Shown here: positions 18,361 through 25,217 of the stretch, piece by piece | Layout: each line of letters opens with the position of its first letter | Numbering within the stretch: the stretch's first letter is position 1 | From: Pseudomonas sp. QS1027 | GTDB lineage: Bacteria > Pseudomonadota > Gammaproteobacteria > Pseudomonadales > Pseudomonadaceae | Reading direction: 5' to 3' | Assembly: GCF_002814235.1 (NCBI RefSeq) | Contig: NZ_PHSU01000022.1 | Coordinates: forward strand, 1-64,000 | Length of the DNA: 64,000 nt | Notes under the pieces: model-generated | The model's database searches: none | What the model was told of the DNA's origin: nothing | What the model saw: the letters and a program-made list of their open reading frames with translations, nothing else | Program-made: the position numbers and the translations under genes

Positions 18361-19367
18361 GGATTGCTATCGTCAACGATATGCCCATGGCGGTAGAAGC
18401 GTTGCGCCGTGCCCTGGCGTTCGAGCCGGCACACGAAGTGATCTGGGTCGCCGGCAATGGTGCCGAAGCGGTGAAGCATTGCGCCGAGGACACCCCGGAC
18501 CTGATCCTGATGGACCTGATCATGCCGGTGATGGATGGTGTCGAAGCCACTCGGCGGATCATGGCCGAGTCACCGTGTGCCATTGTCATTGTCACCGTCG
18601 ATCGGCAACAGAATGTGCACCGGGTCTTCGAGGCCATGGGCCACGGCGCCCTGGATGTGGTCGACACCCCGGCCATCGGCGGCGGCAACCCGAAGGAAGC
18701 CGCGGCGCCGTTGTTGCGCAAGATCCTCAATATCGGCTGGCTGATCGGCCAGCGTGGCAGCCGGGTGCGCAGCGTGAGCGCGCCGGCCCGGGATGACAGC
18801 CCGCGGCAGAAACTGGTGGCCATCGGCTCTTCGGCCGGGGGACCGGCGGCGCTGGAAACCTTGCTGAAAGGTTTGCCTGCTAATTTCCCCGCCGCGATCG
18901 TCCTGGTCCAGCATGTCGACCAGGTATTTGCCGCCGGTATGGCTGAATGGCTGAGCAGCGCCTGCGGCCTGCCGGTGCGCCTTGCTCGCGACGGCGAGGC
19001 GCCGCAGCGCGGTATCGTGCTGCTGGCCGGGACGAACCACCATATCCGCTTGTTGAAAAACGGCACCTTGGCCTACACCGCCGAGCCCGTGAACGAGATC
19101 TACCGGCCTTCCATCGATGTGTTTTTCGAGAGTGTCGCCAGTTACTGGAATGGCGATGCGGTGGGCGTGCTGTTGACGGGCATGGGGCGCGACGGTGCCC
19201 AGGGATTGAAGCTGATGCGCGAGCGCGGCTACCTGACCATCGCCCAGGACCAGCAGAGCAGTGCGGTGTACGGCATGCCCAAGGCCGCGGCGGCTATCGA
19301 TGCCGCTGTTGAAATTCGCCCACTGAACACGATCGCTCCACGCTTGCTGGAGATATTTCCGACATGA
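18357..19367 (+). CDS. wspF: WspF, CheB-like methylesterase
   Basis: A 336-aa protein: an N-terminal receiver (phospho-Asp in LILMDLIMPVMDG, about residue 54) and a C-terminal methylesterase with Ser in AIGSSAGGPAALE (about 157), His in VQHVDQ and Asp in LTGMGRDGAQG. It demethylates WspA and so damps signalling. Loss of WspF function is the classic route to constitutive WspR activity and wrinkly colonies. All catalytic residues and the full reading frame are present here, so the locus reads as wild type. Confidence 0.95.
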   Translation: MRIAIVNDMPMAVEALRRALAFEPAHEVIWVAGNGAEAVKHCAEDTPDLILMDLIMPVMDGVEATRRIMAESPCAIVIVTVDRQQNVHRVFEAMGHGALDVVDTPAIGGGNPKEAAAPLLRKILNIGWLIGQRGSRVRSVSAPARDDSPRQKLVAIGSSAGGPAALETLLKGLPANFPAAIVLVQHVDQVFAAGMAEWLSSACGLPVRLARDGEAPQRGIVLLAGTNHHIRLLKNGTLAYTAEPVNEIYRPSIDVFFESVASYWNGDAVGVLLTGMGRDGAQGLKLMRERGYLTIAQDQQSSAVYGMPKAAAAIDAAVEIRPLNTIAPRLLEIFPT

Positions 19368-19418
19368 GTTCTATAGTCAGCAGTCCTGACATGAAAGCAG
19401 TATTTCAGGTGACCGCGT

Positions 19419-20423
19419 ATGAATGATTTACAAATGTATGATTTCAAGACCACCGACGAAAACGCCGCGATGGTGTTGCTGGTTGACGACCAGGCCATGA
19501 TCGGCGAGGCGGTGCGGCGTGGATTGGCCACCGAGACCAATATCGATTTCCACTTTTGTGCCGATCCGCACCAGGCGATTGCCCAGGCGATTCGCATCAA
19601 GCCGACGGTGATCCTGCAGGACCTGGTGATGCCCGGCCTCGATGGCCTGAGCCTGGTGCGCGAGTACCGCAATCACCCGGCGACCAAGGACATCCCGATC
19701 ATCGTGCTCTCGACCAAGGAAGACCCGTTGATCAAGAGCGCGGCGTTTGCCGCCGGGGCCAACGATTACCTGGTCAAGTTGCCGGACAACATCGAGCTGG
19801 TGGCGCGCATTCGCTATCACTCGCGTTCCTACATGACCTTGTTGCAGCGGGATGCGGCGTATCGGGCGTTGCGGGTCAGCCAGCAGCAGTTGCTCGACAC
19901 CAACCTGGTGCTGCAGCGCCTGATGAACTCCGATGGCCTGACCGGGTTGTCCAACCGTCGGCACTTCGACGAGTACCTGGAGTTGGAGTGGAGAAGGGCG
20001 CAGCGCGAGCAGACGCAGATGTCGTTGCTGATGATCGACGTGGACTATTTCAAAGCCTTCAATGACAGCTTTGGTCACCTGGAAGGCGATGAGGCCTTGC
20101 GCAAGGTGGCGGAAACGATCCGTGAGGCCAGCAGCCGGCCGTCGGACCTGCCGGCGCGTTATGGTGGCGAAGAGTTTGCGTTGGTGCTGCCGAACACCTC
20201 CCAAGGCGGAGCGCGACTGGTGGCGGAAAAACTGCGCCAGACCGTGGCGGGGTTGAAGATCCCCCACAATATGCCGGGCGAGGGGGCGGTGCTGACGGTC
20301 AGCATTGGGGTGTCTACGGTGATACCGCAGCAGGGCAGCAACTGTCGCGATCTGATTTCGGCGGCAGACAAGGGGCTGTATTCAGCGAAGAACAGTGGGC
20401 GTAATCAGGTTGGGATTGGTTGA
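19419..20423 (+). CDS. wspR: WspR, response-regulator diguanylate cyclase
   Basis: A 334-aa protein: receiver at about 15-140 with phospho-Asp in ILQDLVMPGLDG, a helical linker, and a GGDEF domain (active site RYGGEEFALVLP, about residues 247-258). The inhibitory RxxD (RPSD) lies five residues upstream of GGEEF. Phosphorylation by WspE drives its clustering and c-di-GMP synthesis, raising exopolysaccharide and biofilm. A 51-nt gap after wspF is the only non-overlapping junction in the operon, leaving room for separate translation control. Start 19419 has only a weak ribosome site; the Met five codons later is an alternative. Confidence 0.95.
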   Translation: MNDLQMYDFKTTDENAAMVLLVDDQAMIGEAVRRGLATETNIDFHFCADPHQAIAQAIRIKPTVILQDLVMPGLDGLSLVREYRNHPATKDIPIIVLSTKEDPLIKSAAFAAGANDYLVKLPDNIELVARIRYHSRSYMTLLQRDAAYRALRVSQQQLLDTNLVLQRLMNSDGLTGLSNRRHFDEYLELEWRRAQREQTQMSLLMIDVDYFKAFNDSFGHLEGDEALRKVAETIREASSRPSDLPARYGGEEFALVLPNTSQGGARLVAEKLRQTVAGLKIPHNMPGEGAVLTVSIGVSTVIPQQGSNCRDLISAADKGLYSAKNSGRNQVGIG

Positions 20424-20640
20424 GGCGGATAAATCGCCATTACTGGCATCCGCAGTGGCTCGTATTTCAAGGTGTAAAAGCGGCGACTATTGGGTGAGTG
20501 GCTGGACTATAGTTCGGTCGTCACCGATGTGTCGGTGATCGATCTTAGCCGGTCGAAATTCCTAACGGAGCTTGAGCGCCGCCATTACAATGCTGGCGCT
20601 TCCTACTGCCTGACGTTTGCGTTATGGCGGTTGTGCGCGG
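20424..20640. other. Non-coding region upstream of the DUF3077 leader
   Basis: No supported gene. It contains a 7-bp inverted repeat TCACCGA-TGTG-TCGGTGA (20521-20538). A segment at 20561-20577 (CCTAACGGAGCTTGAGC) repeats the ribosome-site segment of the downstream DUF3077 gene at 20741-20757 (CCTAATGGAGCTTTAGC), exactly 180 bases apart. A possible 7-codon peptide (MLALPTA, 20590-20613) follows it, but the spacing to GGAG is too long to rely on. Confidence 0.5.
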
Positions 20641-20758
20641 GACACCTTCGGGTGTGCCGGGTGTAGCTCCATAGGACCCGGTCGGCTAACCCGCGTACAG
20701 CTGCCACCCTAGTTTTGCTTAGCCGCAAAAGGTGGTGGCTCCTAATGGAGCTTTAGCA
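20641..20758 (+). promoter_or_regulatory. Candidate structured RNA leader controlling the DUF3077 gene
   Basis: Four helices can be read directly: ACACC-UUCG-GGUGU (20642-20655); CCGGGU/ACCCGG (20657-20662 with 20676-20681), whose loop exposes AGCUCC (20665-20670); a fully paired 10-bp helix AGCUGCCACC/GGUGGUGGCU (20699-20708 with 20731-20740) capped by UUUUGC/GCAAAA; and GCUCC-UAAU-GGAGC (20738-20751), which buries the SD GGAG (20747-20750). The last two share bases and cannot form fully together. The AGCUCC loop can also pair with the SD (20747-20752). This looks like translation control, as in riboswitches or RNA-binding-protein sites. It is not a known riboswitch consensus that I recognise. 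Confidence 0.6.
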
Positions 20759-21043
20759 ATGACTCAATATCGCCCGCTACAAAGCAACCTCACCGAAGCC
20801 CCCGTTCTCTACCTCAATCTCGATGCCCCGGTGCGCGACTTGTATGAGTGCGCCATCCAGCGCATCAAGGCCGCCCGTGACCTGAGCCACAGCCTGACCT
20901 GCATGAGCATCGGCAACACCTGCGACCGTGATCTTCAGCACTTCGCGGGGGCCACGTACCTGCTGTTGCAGGATGGTTGTGACGCGCTGGATGCGATGCA
21001 GGGCCGCTTCACCGACCGAGCCCGCAGCGCCCTGGTTTCCTGA
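20759..21043 (+). CDS. Small DUF3077-type protein
   Basis: A 94-aa cytoplasmic protein beginning MTQYRPLQSNLTEAP, with no signal peptide or membrane helix and a likely helical C-terminal half (YLLLQDGCDALDAMQGRF). It resembles the Pseudomonas-restricted DUF3077 family, whose function is unknown. The frame is open upstream, but the ATG at 20759 has GGAG at 20747-20750 with eight bases spacing. It lies directly behind a structured leader that can hide this ribosome site, so it is probably controlled at translation. It has its own leader about 340 bp after wspR and is probably not part of the wsp operon. Confidence 0.75.
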   Translation: MTQYRPLQSNLTEAPVLYLNLDAPVRDLYECAIQRIKAARDLSHSLTCMSIGNTCDRDLQHFAGATYLLLQDGCDALDAMQGRFTDRARSALVS

Positions 21044-21052
21044 TCGAGCACC

Positions 21053-21260
21053 ATCCGTGTGGGAGCCGGCTTGCCGGCGATGACGTCCGCAAGGGCAGTG
21101 CAAGGCTCAAGGGCCTCTTCGCGGGCAAGCCCTGCTCCTACAGTCTTGCGTCGTACACAAGTTTGGTGAGCGACGGTTCACTGTAGGAGCAGGGCTTGCC
21201 CGCGAAAACGTCGGCCCTGGCGATGCAAATCTTGAGGTTTTTATCTCTAGTCAAGCCGGC
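21053..21260. repeat. REP/BIME cluster
   Basis: Successive REP cores in alternating orientation: GTGGGAGCCGGCTTGCCGGCG, then CGCGGGCAAGCCCTGCTCCTACA, then TGTAGGAGCAGGGCTTGCCCGCG. Parts match the elements at 3143 and 62576. They fill the space between the DUF3077 gene and the T6SS module. No gene is seen here. Confidence 0.85.
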
Positions 21261-21299
21261 TCCAACACGAGCTGGCTTTAGCCTGAAAGATTATATGAG

Positions 21300-22253
21300 T
21301 TAAACGTCCAGCCCACGCTCACGTTCTAAATCAATCAAACGGGTGGTTGGGCCATCGGGGCGCAGGCGCTCCAATACTATTTCTGGCCAGTGATTAGAGC
21401 TGCGACGCTTGGCTATTTTGTATATTCGATCCTCTATGAGGCTTGCCGGGTGGAGCAAGAAGAATCCTACAAGAAGAATGATGTTTGTAGAGTTTGGGTA
21501 AGGTTTACCATTGGCTGCTTCTTTCTCTTCAGCTACCGTTTTCAGTTGATGCCCCAAAAAGGTTGAAGGGCGTGCATCAAAAGCCAGTTGCTCTTTGATA
21601 TATTCGTCTGACTCGCTATGGTTTCCATGTTCATTAAACCAGGGGCCATTATTCATATAAGATCGCAAGTACTCCCAAAGGCTTTTTTGCATTGTCAAAT
21701 TTTTTCCCATTGGCAGTCCTAAGCTGAGCATTAGCGCATTTTCTGGTTCACCCAGTCTGCGAATGAGTATTTCCAGAGCGGCGCTTTGCAGGCTACCAGT
21801 ATGGGGGGAGAAAATTTTGAACTCATAGGCGATGGCCTGAATGTCATCCCAAGGGGTATGAAATAACTCTCCTCTGTGATTGAAATAAACTTCCCTCGTG
21901 CGCCTGTTGAATAGAATGGGCGGTGGAAGGTGTTTGCGAGATTCCCATAAAAAAGAAATCGGAAATACCGTGACGGCAACTGCAAAAGGTAAAAGTGCGT
22001 CCTCCCAATCCCCGCTCAGAAGAAAGAGCAGGGCCATGATCAGAAATGGAGGGGTGAAAATTAAAAAAACGATACCCGTTATTTTTCCCAGAAATGACTC
22101 TTCTCCTGTTTTGATCGAGAGGTAATGGGTTGTGTGGTCGTCAATAATGAAAAGATCCATTGGGCTTTCGCCTGTTGGTTCATTCGATTTTAGAATGACT
22201 GGGGGGGCTTCACACTGGGTGCGAGCCAGCTCGATAAGATTTTTTATATTCAT
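21300..22253 (-). CDS. Membrane protein, candidate immunity to the adjacent T6SS effector (DUF6708-like)
   Basis: A 317-aa protein with two adjacent membrane helices (about residues 55-80 and 86-106) and a long cytoplasmic-type remainder beginning PPPILFNRRTREVYFNHRGE. The sequence resembles DUF6708 proteins that accompany T6SS effectors; I am not certain of the family. Its start overlaps the effector stop (ATGA), so the two are made together, as expected for an effector-immunity pair. A membrane location suits protection from a membrane-acting toxin such as VasX. Base composition is visibly richer in AT than most of the window. Confidence 0.65.
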   Translation of the reverse strand: MNIKNLIELARTQCEAPPVILKSNEPTGESPMDLFIIDDHTTHYLSIKTGEESFLGKITGIVFLIFTPPFLIMALLFLLSGDWEDALLPFAVAVTVFPISFLWESRKHLPPPILFNRRTREVYFNHRGELFHTPWDDIQAIAYEFKIFSPHTGSLQSAALEILIRRLGEPENALMLSLGLPMGKNLTMQKSLWEYLRSYMNNGPWFNEHGNHSESDEYIKEQLAFDARPSTFLGHQLKTVAEEKEAANGKPYPNSTNIILLVGFFLLHPASLIEDRIYKIAKRRSSNHWPEIVLERLRPDGPTTRLIDLERERGLDV

Positions 22254-24655
22254 ATGAATTCATCTTTTAACACCGGTGAGTGTAGAAGCTCAGTCATTGT
22301 GTATGTTTTTCCAGTAACAGCAGAGGACATAACTTTGTAGAGTTCCTCACTAGACCTGTTGTAGTCGTTGGCCCAAGACTCGGGGTTGATTCCAAAGCGC
22401 GTGTTTTTTAGCCATTTTTCTACTCCGGTATCCTGAGTGTATAGTCGAGCTATAACACCGCTAGCCAGCAGGATGGTTGTGGTGAGTATTTTGCTCGCTA
22501 AGTGAGGGACTTGATTTAATCCTCGGCTGATCACTGCAAGGTTATTTGCCATTACGGCGGCGCGCGCGTCTTGTAATGCCCTGAAGGTTTTTATATATAG
22601 TGTCAGGTTGACAGCTGATCCGATGGTTAGCCCTATGTTGATCGCGGCAGTATCAAAATCTCTAGAGCTGAAGGCTTCCAGGGCTTCTTTGCCAAAGACA
22701 AGGACATCCATGGCGGAGGCCACTGCTAAAGCGGAGGCAGTTCCTGCACCCAGGGCTAAAGATTTAGCGAGAGCTATTTTGTATTTCTCAGGATTTTTTG
22801 TTGATATTTGAGTCATTAATTGAAAGTTCTTGTCGGCTCGACTTTGCATGATTGCGATACCGGCCGCTGCAAAGCCAGCTAATCCCCCCGCAAAATTCAT
22901 TAAGTCCTTCGCTGAGCGGCTTTTGTAAGATTGTTCACCTGTCCAAACCAGACTCACACCAGCCACCACCAACACCAAACTCTTCAACGGTGTTTCCGTC
23001 AGCGCCTCCTTGCTCATTTTCAGCAGGTTTTTCAACTCCATCTCTGGTCGAGCCAGATCCGCAATTGACGGCAGATGCTTCCCGGCAACACTTGTCTGCC
23101 CCACTGGCACCAGATGAAAGAACGGCAACGCCTCCTGCACGGCACTCGCTACCGGTTTCAATGGCAGCGTGCCGGGAGGCGCCTGTGTGGGGACTTGCGC
23201 CAGATGGTTCAGCCATTGCTCAACCTGCTGCGGTGTGGCCGCCACCAGATCGATACGTTGCTGGCTGCGACTCAACGCAGCCCCCATGTACAGCCGCGCA
23301 ACATTGCTGGGTGCCTCCGTGGCCTTGTGCATCTGCGCCGCAAGCACCGGGCTGAGGACCGCGAACAATTCCTCCGTCACCTTGGCCGGATTATGCAGCG
23401 CCAGGTTCTCCGCGCTCTTGTTGAACGCCAGGCTCATATTCAGCGCCTGCGCCAACTTGATCCCCAGCTTTTGCAAAGCCTGTAAGTTGTCCTTGAGGGT
23501 GTCCCCGGTATCGATCAGCCGTTTTATTTCCGAAAGCCCCGGTTCGTTGGGTAGCCCGAGCAAAGCCCAGATCAACCAGGGCTTCTCGGTCGCCCTGTCA
23601 GGATCGAGCGCCTTGCTCAATTTCTTCACCCCGAAGCTGGTACTGGAGGCCCCGGCACACGCCAACGCGAACTCCTCTCCCAGCGCCTCCAGCACAGCAG
23701 GCTGGGTGATATCGAAATGCTCGCAAGCAGTCGCCAGGGTCGCCGGGCTTTTCAGTCCCAGCGTCTCGAACCACGCGCCCCACAGCTCCGAGATATAGCG
23801 CAGGTCCATTTCATAGCCCTGGGTTTCATCGTCATGTTCTTTCCAGGTCCGTTCCAACAGGTGATAACGCGTCGCACCAGGCAGCACTTTGCGGACCTGT
23901 TCATCGCTCTCGCTCAACGAGCGGATCAACCCGGCAATGGCCCAGTCCTCGCTACGCTCTTTACGACGCTCTTCGAACGCCGCCATCTGCACCTGTAGCA
24001 ACCGGGCCAGGTCCTGCAACACGCCCCAGGTGTCGTCGAGCACCGCATAGGTCTGGAATTCGCAGGCACTCATATCCTCGAGTGCCTTGAGCCAGTCCGG
24101 TGGTTGGCCAACGGGATTTTGGCTCCAGCCATAACCATCGAGGTCCATGTAATCGCCGATGGACTCATGGATTTTCTGGACCGGCCCGCTCATAGGCGTT
24201 ACGCCGGGTGTGAACGTGCGCATGACGCTTTCGCGCCTGGTCGGATCTGTCTTGGCCGTGTCGAATTGCCCATCGCTCCAGCGGATCGGTGACCAGACCA
24301 TCATCGCCGGCGCTCCGGCCCGCAACATGAAGTAGGGTTTGTGGCGCGGGTCGATCACGCTGCCGCCGCGCGGTGTTTCCTTGAGCAGCGCCCCGGTCAC
24401 CTGAAACTCGATCATCATGTTGATGTTCGTTTGCCAGACATACAGCCAGCCATCCCGCAGCAGGCGAGCGGTGTAGTTCATCGGCCTGCCGCTGGTGTTT
24501 TCCGCGCCCTTGCCGAGCGCCGGGAAATACCCGCTCAGGGGCTTGACCCCATGGCCGCTCAAGTCGAGCGGGAGCGAAGGGCCAATGGCGTAGCGCAATG
24601 GAAAGACCGCCGCCAGCAGTGGACAGGTGGCGGGTTTGAAGGTGTATTTAGACAT
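22250..24655 (-). CDS. VasX-like (BTH_I2691-type) T6SS membrane effector
   Basis: An 801-aa protein. The N-terminus (CPLLAAVFPLRYAIGP and RLLRDGWLYVWQ) matches the toxin VasX N-terminal region of T6SS cargo effectors. The C-terminal 250 residues hold several hydrophobic stretches (LKSLVLVVAGVSLVW, LAGFAAAGIAIMQ, ALGAGTASALAVASAMDVLV, INIGLTIGSAVNLTLYI, ILTTTILLASGVIARLY), suggesting a colicin-like, membrane-permeabilising toxin. The ATG at 24655 (MSKYTFKPA) overlaps the DUF4123 gene by 8 nt and is preferred over the longer open frame. Bases before about 22,930 (the C-terminal part) become AT-rich while the N-terminal part is GC-rich, a sign of toxin-domain exchange. Confidence 0.78.
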   Translation of the reverse strand: MSKYTFKPATCPLLAAVFPLRYAIGPSLPLDLSGHGVKPLSGYFPALGKGAENTSGRPMNYTARLLRDGWLYVWQTNINMMIEFQVTGALLKETPRGGSVIDPRHKPYFMLRAGAPAMMVWSPIRWSDGQFDTAKTDPTRRESVMRTFTPGVTPMSGPVQKIHESIGDYMDLDGYGWSQNPVGQPPDWLKALEDMSACEFQTYAVLDDTWGVLQDLARLLQVQMAAFEERRKERSEDWAIAGLIRSLSESDEQVRKVLPGATRYHLLERTWKEHDDETQGYEMDLRYISELWGAWFETLGLKSPATLATACEHFDITQPAVLEALGEEFALACAGASSTSFGVKKLSKALDPDRATEKPWLIWALLGLPNEPGLSEIKRLIDTGDTLKDNLQALQKLGIKLAQALNMSLAFNKSAENLALHNPAKVTEELFAVLSPVLAAQMHKATEAPSNVARLYMGAALSRSQQRIDLVAATPQQVEQWLNHLAQVPTQAPPGTLPLKPVASAVQEALPFFHLVPVGQTSVAGKHLPSIADLARPEMELKNLLKMSKEALTETPLKSLVLVVAGVSLVWTGEQSYKSRSAKDLMNFAGGLAGFAAAGIAIMQSRADKNFQLMTQISTKNPEKYKIALAKSLALGAGTASALAVASAMDVLVFGKEALEAFSSRDFDTAAINIGLTIGSAVNLTLYIKTFRALQDARAAVMANNLAVISRGLNQVPHLASKILTTTILLASGVIARLYTQDTGVEKWLKNTRFGINPESWANDYNRSSEELYKVMSSAVTGKTYTMTELLHSPVLKDEFI

Positions 24656-25217
24656 CGGTATTTTCCTCGGACCCGCCGGACAGCGCGCAGAGCAAGGCAT
24701 CCGACAAAACGATTGGCGCCGCGAAACCGATGCTGGTCGGTGCGGCGTCCTGTTCAGGGGCGGTGTTTTTCCAGGCACACAGTGGTTCGTCCCGGTGCCA
24801 CAGCCACAGGCTGTCGACGCCGTGCCAGAAGCCAGGTGGCCAAGGAGCCTGGGACTCCCAGGTTCGTAACAAGGCGCCCGCGTCACCCAGACGTAGCCAG
24901 TACTGACGGCCTTGTGTGCTGTGTACTTTCAGGCGACGTTGCAATGAGAGGAGCAGCTTTGCAGGTGATAGCCGCGAACTCAGCCAGACACCCTGGTCCA
25001 GAGACGAGCCGCCCTGCCACCAATCGCGCTGCATCGGGCTTCCCTGTGGGGCCTCCAGCAGAAATGGCCCTGTGTCGGCGATAGCCGCATAGGGCGTATT
25101 GATCAACAGGGAGACGGCCTGATGGCTGGGATAGTGTTGACGAAACCAGGCTCTGGCAGCGTCAAAGCAGGTCCCTTCGATCAGCAGGAAACCGGGGTGG
25201 GCCATCGCTTCGATCAT
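24648..25217 (-). CDS. DUF4123 T6SS adaptor/chaperone (Tap/TEC type)
   Basis: A 189-aa protein of the DUF4123 family (features YAAIADTGPFLLEAPQGSP and FWHGVDSLWLWHRDEPLCAW). DUF4123 proteins bind a specific effector and load it on the VgrG tip, and are not themselves secreted. Position between vgrG and the VasX-like gene, overlapping both (ATGA with vgrG), fits that role exactly. Start at 25217 (MIEAMAHPG) is chosen for the overlap; the second Met at 25205 is possible. Confidence 0.85.
   Translation of the reverse strand: MIEAMAHPGFLLIEGTCFDAARAWFRQHYPSHQAVSLLINTPYAAIADTGPFLLEAPQGSPMQRDWWQGGSSLDQGVWLSSRLSPAKLLLSLQRRLKVHSTQGRQYWLRLGDAGALLRTWESQAPWPPGFWHGVDSLWLWHRDEPLCAWKNTAPEQDAAPTSIGFAAPIVLSDALLCALSGGSEENTDV

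Noticed and set aside
20581..20740. tRNA or tmRNA-like gene before the DUF3077 gene
   Set aside because: No T-arm GTTCGA motif, no anticodon arm geometry and no CCA end; the helices are better explained as an mRNA leader.
20641..20758. c-di-GMP riboswitch (GEMM) upstream of the DUF3077 gene, suggested by closeness to wspR
   Set aside because: The conserved GEMM core and its tetraloop-receptor arrangement are not seen; the helices differ in number and order.
21053..21260. CRISPR array, because short repeats recur
   Set aside because: Repeats are inverted palindromic REP cores of variable spacing scattered over the window, without regular spacers or cas genes.
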